The notes beneath the pieces were generated by a model, which saw nothing but the letters and a program-made list of their open reading frames with translations, did no database searches and was not told where the DNA came from. Below, one piece after another: positions 10,968-21,700 of a DNA stretch of 27,545 nucleotides (the stretch's first letter is position 1; every line of letters begins with the position of its first letter). This stretch comes from Pelargonium cotyledonis (taxonomy: Eukaryota; Streptophyta; Magnoliopsida; Geraniales; Geraniaceae), in NCBI GenBank assembly GCA_036897625.1, contig JAYMTA010000512.1:1-27545 (forward strand). The letters run 5' to 3'. The translations under genes were made by a program, and so were the position numbers.

Positions 10968-13900
10968 ATGGGTGGAGGTGGAGGTGGCGTAGAGCTCGAT
11001 CAGACGCCAACATGGGCCGTGGCCACCGTCGTTGCTGTAATTATTTTGATTTCTATTTTATTGGAGAATGTCATTGAACTCATAGAAGAGGTATGTCATC
11101 AAATTCTTAATTTCAATCATTACATTGTTTGTAATAATTGGATCTCTATATATGTATTTGGTTGGTTTCTTATATTTCAGTGGTTAGAAGAAAGACACAA
11201 GCCTTCTCTGCTCGAAGCTCTAGAAATAATCAAAGACGGTAAAATCACGCGTATCATTGACTGTTTTCTTATATGTATCTTCGGGTTTTTTTGGCTTCGA
11301 TAAATGATTGTGATTGTTTTTATTTTGCAGAGCTTATGGTTTTAGGTTTCATTTCTTTGCTGCTGACATTTGGGCAAAACTACATTGCCAGCATCTGCAT
11401 TCCGGAGGAGCTTTCACATACAATGTTGCCATGTCCCATCAGAGCTACAAAAAAAGCGAATGCGGAAGAAGAGGGTGGAGATCATCGTCGCAGGTTACTG
11501 TGGTATGAGCGTAGATTTTTAGGTGGTGGCGAGCCTGTGACGTGCGATGAGGTACTGATTTTGTGACAGCTACAACAACAATGCAAACAACATAATTCTT
11601 GTTTTATGAACTTTTTTTTTTGGTACATAATCGATGAAATGTTAAATGTTTTATTTTTATTTTTATAGGGGTTCGCTCAAATGATATCTGTACATGGATT
11701 GCATCAGCTTCACATCTTCATTTTCTTCCTAGCAATATTTCATGTGTTTTACAGTGTTTTAACAATGAAGCTTGGAAGAGCAAAGGTGAGTGTGTGTGCT
11801 TTATACATTGGGTTTTTTTTTTCCTCTATGCTTTTATGGTATAACTGTGATTTTTGAAGTGATTACATTCAATATTAGAGCAGCATGATGCTAACTACTA
11901 ACTAGCTCAAGGGATCGTGATCGAAGGGACATGATCCATTTGTACGAGCAAACTTCTTGAACGATCATGATCTCTTCGGTTCATGCTGACTTCGCCTAAC
12001 CCATTTATGTTGTTTTTGTCCTTGTACTCAAATTATATACATGGTCTCATTCGACTCTTGTCATTTAACAATGGCGAGTTTCTTTTTATGTTAGATTAGT
12101 GGGTGGAAAGATTGGGAACGATCGGTTTTGCGAGAACAGGAAAATGAGAAAGGTATACCATGGAACTGCAACCATAGCTCTTTTTCTGTTTCTATTTTCA
12201 AGCCTGGAGTTATTGTTCACTGCATCTGCAACTCTAGATAATTGTTTATTTGTTTTGAAACATTCAGATTCTTCAAGGTTCAAGCTTACCCACGAAACAT
12301 CATTCGTGAGAAGACACACTAGTGCATGGTACTCAACACCCATCAGCTTTTATTTGGTAAGAAGACTCCATTGACTTGAGCTGCTGGTAAATGAGTTGTT
12401 TCTTGACAGTATATAGTCAGTTTGTGTCATCAAACCCGAGTTTGTTTATTTTTATCATTCACGCAAGTCGTGATTTCTTGATTGTTATCATGATTGCACG
12501 TCTAATTCATGCAGGCTTGCTTCTTTCGGCAATTCTTCACATCTGTCAGAAAGTCTGACTACTTAACCATGCGCAGTGGATTCATTAATGTGAGTACCTC
12601 AAAGTGCAGAACTTTCTGCGTCTTTATGTACAATGATAACCTTTGTGTTAATTATATAAATTTTATAGGTTCATCTAGCGCCTGGAAGCAACTTTAACTT
12701 TCAAAAATATATAAAAAGGTCATTAGAAGATGACTTTAAGATAATTGTTGGAATCAGGTAAAGTTCTATCTTCTGCATTCGTAGAGCTCGCGTTTAAGTT
12801 AACTATCTTTCCTTCAATTAACTTAATAACTTTATTGATGTTGACAGCGCGCCGTTATGGTTCTTAGTGGTGATATTTATGCTTATCAGCACCGATGGTG
12901 AGTAAATTTCTTAATGTTATAATTGAATCGGTCCTCAGTTTAATAACCTTAGGTTCGGTGCTCATTTTTCTTTGATCTTTTCCAGGGAACCCTGTTATGT
13001 TCGTGATCTCCTTACTTCCTTTAATTGTAAGAAATTTGATACTATGCTATATGGGTACAAGCTTGATCAGTGAAGGACTAATCACTTTATTTTGCGAAGG
13101 TCCTCTTAGCAGTTGGAACAAAACTTCAAGGAATTATAACACAAATGGCCTTGGAAATCAAGGAGAGACAATCAGCAGTCCAAGGGGTGCCATTAGTACA
13201 AGTCTCTGACGAGTACTTTTGGTTTGCTTGGCCGAGACTAGTCCTTCACTTAATCCATTACGTTCTTTTCGCGGTAACTGAGCCGTCCTCTTTACCTGTA
13301 TATATACTCCTAAGGTTTCTAAAGAACATCTGACAAGCTAGCTTTCTGTATTTCTTTTGCGTTTCAGAATGCGTTTGAGTTAACATACGTCGTCTGGATT
13401 TGGGTAATTATCAAACTGCTGTCCTCTTCCTCCCGCAGAATATTTGCATACTGAACTGTTGATTTACTTGTGCTAATTCTTGGTGCAGTATGAATTTGGT
13501 TTCAATTCATGTTTTCATGAAGATAAAACTCTCCTATGGATCAGAGTCGTTTGTGGGTAAGTTTGTGTTTTTTTCTGAAGGATACAACATGAGCCCTCTA
13601 TGAAAGGTCCCAAGTCATTTCATGCACAAACCAGTACATTGTGCTCATACAAATCTACATTGAGTTGTTTCATTGTAAACATGCACAAACCAGTACATTG
13701 TGCACATAGAAATCTACATTAAGTCGTTTCATTGTAAACATGCACAAACCAGTACATTGTGCACATACAAATCTACATTGAATCGATTTGTTGTAAACAT
13801 GCACAAACCAGTACATAGTGCACATACAAATCTACATTGAATCGTTTCATTGTAAACATGCACAAACCAGTACATCGTGCACATACAAATCTACATTGAA

Positions 13901-14322
13901 ATGTATCATTGTGCAGGCTTGGGGTCCAGTTTCTTTGCAGCTACATCACTCTCCCCCTATATGCCCTGGTTACTCAGGTACGTATACGAACAATAATATG
14001 ATAGCATTGAAACAATGAGCACTTGCACTGTTTACAATGGTTGCGTTTCGGGTAATATCAGATGGGATCAACCATGAAGAGGACAATCTTTGATGAACAA
14101 ACCTCCAAGGCACTATTGGAGTGGCATTCCAAGGCCAAGAAAAAGGGTAGTTCTGCGCGATTTGCTCAGACAAAGACATTGGGATCAGCAGGGAAAACCT
14201 TGTCATCTGTTAAATCATCGGTATCCACAAAATCATCTGCAGCACAAGTCAATCTTTCTGTAGACACGCCAACGTCGAATCAACAACAACAGGCCATGAG
14301 TCCGAGTTTCAAATCCACCTGA
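10968..14322 (+). CDS. MLO: MLO-family seven-transmembrane protein
   Basis: Exons: 10968-11090, 11181-11238, 11331-11551, 11669-11785, 12095-12152, 12268-12356, 12515-12589, 12669-12757, 12848-12897, 12986-13026, 13100-13273, 13368-13403, 13489-13556 with 13917-13977, and 14062-14322, giving 506 residues. MLO hallmarks are the N-terminal TPTWAVA before span 1, [16 protein letters not shown] (span 2), [15 protein letters not shown] (span 3), [27 protein letters not shown] and [11 protein letters not shown]. The loop after span 2 carries cysteines in ICIP, MLPCP and VTCDE. A basic calmodulin-binding segment follows span 7 (about 421-455, with Trp in [12 protein letters not shown]). Family knowledge: MLOs are plasma-membrane, calmodulin-binding proteins reported to act in Ca2+ entry; some are powdery-mildew susceptibility factors, others act in pollen tubes or fertilisation. 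The ICIP and MLPC motifs look to me more like the MLO5/8/10 clade than the mildew clade, but only a tree can decide. A hexaglycine follows Met-1. Confidence 0.93.
13621..13915. repeat. 59-bp minisatellite, five copies, in an MLO intron
   Basis: Copies start at 13621, 13680, 13739, 13798 and 13857. Each starts CATGCACAAACCAGTACAT and ends with a variant of TTTCATTGTAAA. All are the same length with a few substitutions; most contain the palindrome TGTGCACA or a one-base variant. The array fills most of the intron 13557-13916, and the last copy runs into the splice acceptor (CATTGTGCAG). Confidence 0.97.
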
Positions 14323-14342
14323 ACTGAACTGAACTGAACTGA
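14320..14342. repeat. (GAACT)4 pentanucleotide repeat over the MLO stop codon
   Basis: The stop TGA (14320-14322) overlaps the start of four perfect GAACT units (14321-14340), followed by GA. Change in copy number would alter only the 3' UTR, because the stop lies at the first unit. Confidence 0.9.
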
Positions 14343-15087
14343 CCAACTTACTTACTGGGAGCTAGAAAGCAGGACATGATCCACGCACACGCGCATACAC
14401 ATATGCTTGAAACTATGTATCATGAGTTTTCATCATAAACACCATAGCCTCTTCTTCTCCCAGTTTTTAGCAACTTTTTTGTAAGAACAACAACCCATCC
14501 ATTACCTTCTTTTTTTGTTTTTTTAGCACTTTAACTTGAACACACTGCAATATTGTATAAGATCGGTAGTCTTCGTGTAATATTTGTGTACGTAAACTAA
14601 TGGATAAATGAATATATTCACTTTATGTTATTCAATCCTTCCGAAAATTGACACATGTTTTCTGCGAATGCTATCCAAAATTTAGATTTGGGACGATCAC
14701 ATGTGAGTATCATGTACTTGTCATTTTTAAACTACACTTAACTATTCTTCACCAATCCCGTCAATAAACTTTGACGGAATTTTTGGAAAATGTCAAATTT
14801 AGAATAATTTATTGCAAAATGTGACAAGATAAAGTTAAAAAAAAATGGTGACAAGAAGGACAAAATTGACATTTCAAAAAATTTCATCAAAATTAATTTA
14901 CAGGCTTGCTTAGGAAACCATGGTTTAGACCGAAAATAATTTTTTTTTAATGAGAAAAGAGTACATGTAGGTTTTTATTTGGAAATTTGGAGATTTGACG
15001 AGAAGGGACGTAACAGTCATTTCAATAGAGCGGGAATGGATAGAGATATAATGTCAGTTTTGGGAGGTTTATACATTCTCAACGGCC
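14343..15087. other. MLO 3' UTR and FKBP upstream region
   Basis: The 745 bases contain no exon. The first 280 or so look like MLO 3' UTR (T-rich, with GGATAAATGAATA near 14600 as a weak poly(A) context). An imperfect foldback lies at 14758-14903. The FKBP start is in a good CCATGG context at 15086-15091. I see no clear TATA box. Confidence 0.5.
14758..14903. repeat. Imperfect 146-bp inverted repeat, possible MITE
   Basis: The left arm (14758-14800, with TTTGACGGAATTTTTGGAAA and ATGTCAAATTT) pairs with the complement of the right arm (14862-14903, with AAATTGACATTTCAAAAAAT). I judge about 80% identity over roughly 30 bases. I could not define a target-site duplication, so a transposon origin is only suggested. 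Confidence 0.5.
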
Positions 15088-17760
15088 ATGGCTTCACCTT
15101 CACTGACGAGCAGCTTGGAGAAATGTACCGTTGATCGTCGTCTTGTTCGAGCCTGCTCGAAGCTCATCACCACCGCAAGCCCAAGTCAAGTGCAAGCTGC
15201 GAATCAAGTTGGTTTTCCGATACCCATTTCGAGAAGATCGGCGATTCTGATCTCTTCGTTGCCTTTCACTATCGTATCGCTGCCCCAATTATCACATGCC
15301 AGAGAGAGACGCCGGAAGATCATCCCTCCTGAGAAATTCCTCACCAGCCGTCAGTAACCCATTTTTTTCCATTTTCTCTCATTTGGTGCTGCGATTTCAC
15401 TTTGTGCGTAAACAATTTATATAAAATGAAGTTTCAAATGCCATTACATGCCCGTAACATGCTTGTGAATCGGCATTGGGACACATTTGCTTTGTTCCTG
15501 TAGGTATGGCATCATTGGGTTTAGAAAACCTTACTGGCTACTAATTTTCATGTATGTAATGTCTAGTGTAGTATATATATATATATATACATCCTTAACT
15601 TGTTGGTTTGGGGAAAAATTTGTGATCTTTAGGGTTTGAGGCTGGTCTTTGAAGGCACTCTTCTTCCTGTAATTTTCATTTTAGTATGTAATCGGTAGCG
15701 TGTTTCGTTTGTTGAAAACATTTTTTTTTACTTTCGGAGGTAGTTGGTGAGGATATGAAACAAATCAAAAGCTTAGTGAAGTGAAGTGAAGATTCGTGCA
15801 TGTCGTGGTAGTGTTTGCTATCATTTTCGCTGAAACAAATGTCTTCATCCCTCTCATCTTTGTACCTTAGGTATCAAAATTGCATCTTTTTTAGATTTGG
15901 TATGGACTCACCAGTGACTTGTTTGATCTATCATTGAGGTGATGGATTTGGAGGGGATCTTTTAGATTTATGCTTAACTTCCTTTGTATATTAACTGCAA
16001 ACTTGATGTTAGTTTAAATTGCGGGCATGCTGTGCTTCTTTTACGTGATTCAATGTTGAATAGTGAAATGACCCTTTATTTTCCGGCAAGTTTCTTTATG
16101 TTAATTAATTGCTAGAAGTTGTTGATGCCATGCATTTAATATTTGAGACTCACTACTAAACTGGAAGTTCTTGCAATAAAGGTATATTTGATTGTTCCCG
16201 GGAACATTTTTCATTCTATCCATTTATGATATGCTCAGATGTCATGAATATTTTCTGCTCCATTCAAGACTAACTATGAAACCATCAGATCATTTTTAGC
16301 ACAAACACTCATATTGAAAATGCATAATCTAACATATGCACAAATTATGAAGAGAAATGGGGTGCATTCATGGATACCATGATAATTATAAGATTTTGTT
16401 TTTTGTTTTTGCTTTGAAGCAGCCGATGGATTGAAATACTATGATGTTGTAGTGGGGAAAGGACCAATAGCTGAGAAAGGAATGAGAGTACAGGTTTGTT
16501 TTTTTATGGAATCATGTTATGTTTTTAATGGTCTTTGGTTCTAAATGAAACCTCCACAGGTGCACTTCGACTGCGTATATCTTAAGATTGCAGCGGTGTC
16601 AAGTCGAGAGTCTAAACTCTTAGCTGGAAATCGGATTATTGCCCAGGTTATATCTTCGTATTCTTTGGGTGTGTATATGCACTGAGAAAAGGGGTGTCTT
16701 TATGTCTCTACCTTTTCCTCCAGTAGCCAGATACTAGCAGTACTTTGACAAAAGCCCAAAATATAGTTCTTTAAGAAACATGTGCAAACTTTCTTGATCT
16801 TAATGTTATTTAGATAGCAGTTTCCCTCCCAGATGACGTGATATTTTATCCCAATGATTGTTTCTGATGCACATATGTTGTTTAATTAGCCATATGAGTT
16901 CAAAGTTGGAGCTCCTCCTGGGAAAGAACGGAAGCGAGATTTTGTAGACAATCCAAATGGTTTATTTTCTGCACAGGCTGCACCAAAACCTCCACCAGCA
17001 ATGTACACGATTACTGAAGGGATGAGAGTAGGGGGACAGGTGATTGTGCACTTAATGTATTTGCTGTTATTACAGACTCTATAGATTCTTCACAAAGCTA
17101 TATCTTGGTCACAGAAACTTGGAAGGTTTTCCTTTTAGTCTTCAAACATTGTTCACAACAGAACTGTGACCATACATCCACTTCACTCTTACCTCCTTTC
17201 ATTTTAATGACTTTCTCAAGCTGTTTCTCTTGCAGAGGACTGTACTTGTTCCTCCAGAAGCTGGGTATGGCCAAAGGGGAATGAATGAGATCCCGGTAAA
17301 GTCTTGAATCTTTGATTTGTTTCTTACTAACACCGTTCTGCAATTTTTGCTTCTACAGTTAGAAATTTTACATATATATGCTAGTCATCATTCTTAATTC
17401 TTTATACTTTTCTATTTTCTGTGGAACTGATATTAACGAGAATGGTCAATATCATAATTTCGAGTGGAAAGAACAAAAATAATGGTAGTTCTTACAACTA
17501 ACTGTCATTGTGTTGTGTGTAGCCATTGATGTCAAGTTTCTACTTAGCTGAACTGGTAGCCCATTTGATTACTCACATAATTTATGGCTTCATGGAATGT
17601 TAATCCATACTAGTATCGTTACTATCGTATTTTGGTTAGGTAGAGAAGGATTACGAGTTTTGCTTACTATTAACTGTGGCAATGTATTATTATGCAGCCA
17701 GGGGCTACATTTGAAATGGATATTGAGCTTTTGCAAATATTCCCTCCAGAAGGAAAGTAA
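15088..17760 (+). CDS. FKBP18: FKBP18-like peptidyl-prolyl isomerase, thylakoid lumen
   Basis: Exons 15088-15349, 16423-16493, 16560-16646, 16890-17039, 17236-17295 and 17698-17760 give 230 residues. Residues 1-45 are Ser/Thr/Arg-rich, like a chloroplast transit peptide. A twin-arginine signal follows (ISRRSAILISSLPF, Arg 49-50), ending in SHA (69-71), an expected lumenal cleavage site, so Tat import into the thylakoid lumen is likely. The FKBP fold covers about 90-228: GLKYYDVVVGKGPIAEKG, VHFDCVY, then VPPEAGYGQRGMNEIPPGA and FEMDIELL. The insert KERKRDFVDNPNGLFSAQAA matches the Arabidopsis FKBP18 (At1g20810) type. Compared with FKBP12, the Tyr of the GYG turn is kept, but the Phe-Asp pair, the Trp floor and the late Phe are not, so isomerase activity may be weak. 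The exon 1 donor at 15350 was chosen because the next GT (15352) breaks the frame. Confidence 0.92.
15572..15589. repeat. (TA)9 microsatellite in FKBP intron 1
   Basis: Nine perfect TA units lie in the 1.07-kb first intron (15350-16422). I see nothing else in that intron. Confidence 0.95.
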
Positions 17761-18731
17761 ACTATATACAGGTTGTAAGAAGTACACGGTATCTAGACCT
17801 TTACTCTTCATTTTTGGCAAAGGTAAACAAGCTAAGCGGATTGATTCTTTTGTATGTAGAAGTATAATTTTGCTGAAAGCCTTTTAACTTTCAGAGTATC
17901 TGCATATTCTACCAAGTCTCTTGTACCGAATCATATGGTAGGGATGATCTATTGTAATTTGTCATATGGATGTAAAGCCACTTCAATTTGCTTTCTTGAA
18001 GTCTCGTATCAATAGAATACAAAGAGCATTTTTTTGTATATGTGATTGTAATCATTAATATATTTATGATCCAACTGTTTGTCCTGAAATTCAAAGGCAG
18101 TTATTATGAAATTAAGCATTTTTTTTGTAAATGCTTTTCATGTTGTCCTTGCTTACAGCACACCCTAGCTTCAGAAAACCAGCTCTTGCAAGCTAAGTTC
18201 TTTTCACCCATAATATCCAAATAAGTCATCAACTAAAAATATAATCATTCGTCTCAAAATAAGTGTCGTTCTATTTTCGACTGAAATATTTTTGTTGATG
18301 ACGCTTAAATTGGATAAATTGAAAGATGAGTCTGATTTGGAGCACAATTGTATAACTGAGGGACATGATCGTAGCATCAATTATACAAATTTGTTCAAAA
18401 TTGTCTTGTTTACAAGTTTGGTTAGCTAAAGCGGCACATGATTGTCACGTCAAAATACAAATTCTTGTTTTTCTTTGCACATTAGTCTAATCTGATGATA
18501 CTGTTATAATTAGCTAAATTCAAAATAAATAACAAGGGATTAAATTATGATAATATGAAACAAATTAAAATATAAATAAAATTGACCAATTCAAAACAAA
18601 CTGCTGTGCCCAAGTCCAACTATCTGGAGACTGGAGCTGTATGTATGTATCTGCATTGCGTGTTGATCAACCTCTTCCCTCGCTCGACGCTCTCTCCTAC
18701 AATCACCACTCACGATTTTCTTTAGGTGAAA
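17761..18731. other. FKBP 3' UTR and OST1 upstream region
   Basis: The stretch contains no credible exon. The FKBP 3' UTR probably runs to about 18020-18060 (CAATAGAATA near 18010 as a weak poly(A) signal). A fragment near 18248 (CGTCTCAAAATAAGTG) resembles one Stowaway terminus, but no partner end was found. The last 70 bases before the OST1 start are CT-rich, as in a plant leader. Confidence 0.5.
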
Positions 18732-21700
18732 ATGAGGTTGAGGCTCGATCTGTTTCTCTTCACAATTGCTCTTCTCTTCTCACCTGCACTCTCTGATCTC
18801 ATCTTCTCCAAGGTTGATCGTCGCGTAAGTTTCTTCCATTTCTGCGCTACATTTTTCATATTCGATTTCATTGTTGTTGCTATTATGAGGTTTTGACAGT
18901 CTAATTGAGCTTCAATTCATTGTTACGCTCCGTAGAGATATTTTTTGTTTATGCCAATGGGATTGAGTTTCTAGTTGGTACGGTTCTGTAGTTTTTTGAG
19001 AAATGGTAAGTAGAAATTGAGCGGGATCAATGAACATTACGCTCACTCGGGATAAGAATTTGATGGGAATGGGAATAAAACCCATTTCCATTTCCATTCT
19101 CTCCATTACCATTTCCATTACTAGGCAACATTGCTCGGCTCACTTAAAAGTGTAGGAATGAGAATCGTATGAAGGGTTTTTAATCCAAACACTATAGATG
19201 GGAATCTCATTCTCATTCTCAGACTAAAAATCTTAACTCAAACACGGCCGTAATGGGTTCACTTGCAAAGATCTATGTTGCATAGACATTGGTACAAGAT
19301 ACGGGACACGACACCACACGGATACGACGGCACACAATTTTTACAAAATCATAGACACGATACATGAGGAATACGTTCAATAATAATAAATAATTAGAGT
19401 GTCAAACTCGTTAATGTGTTTTAGAGTGTCAAACTCGTTAATGTGTTTTAGAGTGTCAAACTCGTTCATTCAATTCATTTTTAGACGAAAATGGGGATAT
19501 TTGAAGTGTTAAGACACATTTTCTCTTTAAAAACATTATTATAAATTGGAGGACAAGTATCCTAAGAGTGTCCGAGTGTCCAAGTGTAGGATATGTATTG
19601 GACATGGGTACGTTGAGAAGATGAGAGCTGAGTATCCGTGCATCATAGGCAAAGATGGCCCCAATTGCTTCCTTAAAAATGGTTTCTATAATATGTACAT
19701 AGCCGTAAGTTTTATTTATTTAAATAAGCATGGACATGAGGTACTGCACTCTAATACTCGAGCAAGAATACTTCTTCTCTGTTGGGTCTTCTCATGCTAT
19801 TTATTTATTTTTTAAATGCTAAAGTATTCTTCCTAGTTTGTATGAAAGTAGATTTAAAATTTCAGCCGCCTCGTTGGCTATCTATTAGTTCATTGAGAAT
19901 CTTTGTCATCATTGCTGATTATATGATCCTCTATTGCAGGTTGATTTAAAATCTCAAGTTGTACGAATCGCATCAACTATAAAGGTGCTTGTTTAATGCC
20001 TCTATTTCATCATGTAAAATCAAACAATCTTTGCTAACTATGATCATGTTATAATTAAGTGGAACGGCTCCTATGAGTTCTGAAACTCTAATCTTTGCAT
20101 ATGACATAAATCTTAAATATCTAAAATATCTTTTAAATTTGGGCCTCTGGCTTTGATGGCGGGGTTTGTAGGTGGAGAATGCAGGAACTGATACAGGGAC
20201 AGAGATTTTGTTGGCATTTCCAGATCAACAAGCGGAAAACTTGGCATATTTGTTGGCAACCCCCATTGAAGGGAAAGGGAAGGCAAAAGCATGGACTGCT
20301 AGTCTTCCTGTTGAAGCCGTCCATCCTAAAGGGATGCCTCCAGCTTTGACGTTCTATGTAGTATCTTTACCTAAGGGACTGGATGCAGGGGAAAGCCTGA
20401 CTTTAGGTGTTTTGTCTGTGTTTACCCATTCATTGCGACCATTTCCAGAGGAAATCACTCAGGCTGATATTCAACTGTTAGTTTTCCAGGATAGTGCATA
20501 TTTTCTGTCTCCTTATTTAGTTAAGGTCCAGACACTCAGTATTAAATTACCTGATGGAAGGATTGAGTCCTATACAAGACTAGAAAACTCCAAGGTTCAT
20601 GGTTCAGAAATCAAATATGGTCCTTACGAGAATCTTCCTTCATTCTCATACTCACCCATAGTTGTTCATTTTGAAAGCAATCAACCCTTTGCTGTTGCTG
20701 AAGAGCTGGTGCGGGAGATAGAAATTTCCCACTGGGGCAACGTGCAGGTCACAGAGCATTACAAGCTTGTCCATTCAGGAGCCCGAAGCAAGGGGGGGTT
20801 TTCCAGGTCAGCAATTGCTTGTCTATATGTTCCTAGAATCTTATTGATTATTGTACTTGTTGGGTACTTGATTCTGGTTTATTTCTGTTATGCTGCAGGC
20901 TTGATTTTCAGGCCCTACCCAGCTTAAATGCTGCATCAGCCTTTAACCACCTAGTTGCGGAACTGCCACCTAGAGCCCATTCTATCTACTATAGGGATGA
21001 TATTGGAAATATTTCAACATCAGAGCTACGGGGTGATTCTAAAAAGGTGAATTTTTTTTTTATTAATGTGAAGTACATATTTTGATTGATTTTTGCAATT
21101 TTCACCAACTTCTCCAATTGCAGACAGAACTGGTAATCGAACCTAGGTATCCACTGTTTGGTGGTTGGAGAACTGCTTTTACTATTGGATATGGCTTGCC
21201 ACTCGAGGAATTTCTATTTGAGTCAGAGGGAAAGCGATTCCTTAACTTTACATTTGGTTGCCCTATAGATGAGGTTGTCATTGACACTCTTATTATGAAG
21301 GTAAATGACATGTTAACAATCTTTGATAGAAGATATTTAAGGTGGTATCATAAGTCACTATCCATTAGTTCCTTAGGTTATATTGTGTTCTCACATAAGT
21401 GCCAATGGTAAGAATCTAAGTTATTTACAAAATAAATTTTTTTCAGTATTGTTTACCTGGTACTTATGGACTACAGGTTGTTTTGCCCGAGGGCTCTGGA
21501 GATATTTCTGTGTCTACTCCGTTTCCGGTAAAACAATGGGAAGAGGTACTTAAGGACCAACTTCTAGTTATTTTTGTTATTGTTTGATCATTTCTTGTCT
21601 TCATTTCTCATTAAACTATCTTTCTTATATGCTCTACTTTTATGTAAACTTGTGTTTGTTTGTCACCTCTCTTGTCAGTCTGCAGATTTTTCTTTTCTAT

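Noticed and set aside
11881..12010. GATC-rich palindromic stretch in an MLO intron
   Set aside because: The pairing is short and interrupted, with no flanking duplication; it is likely chance.
13621..13915. CRISPR-like regular repeats
   Set aside because: The 59-bp units are head to tail with no variable spacers, lie in a plant intron, and are a minisatellite.
18242..18280. Second Stowaway element near 18248
   Set aside because: One end resembles a Stowaway terminus, but it is degenerate and no matching opposite terminus was found between 18280 and 18600.
19546..19815. 89-codon plus-strand frame in OST1 intron 1
   Set aside because: It crosses the right end of the hAT-like MITE and its target duplication, starts inside the element, and resembles no protein.
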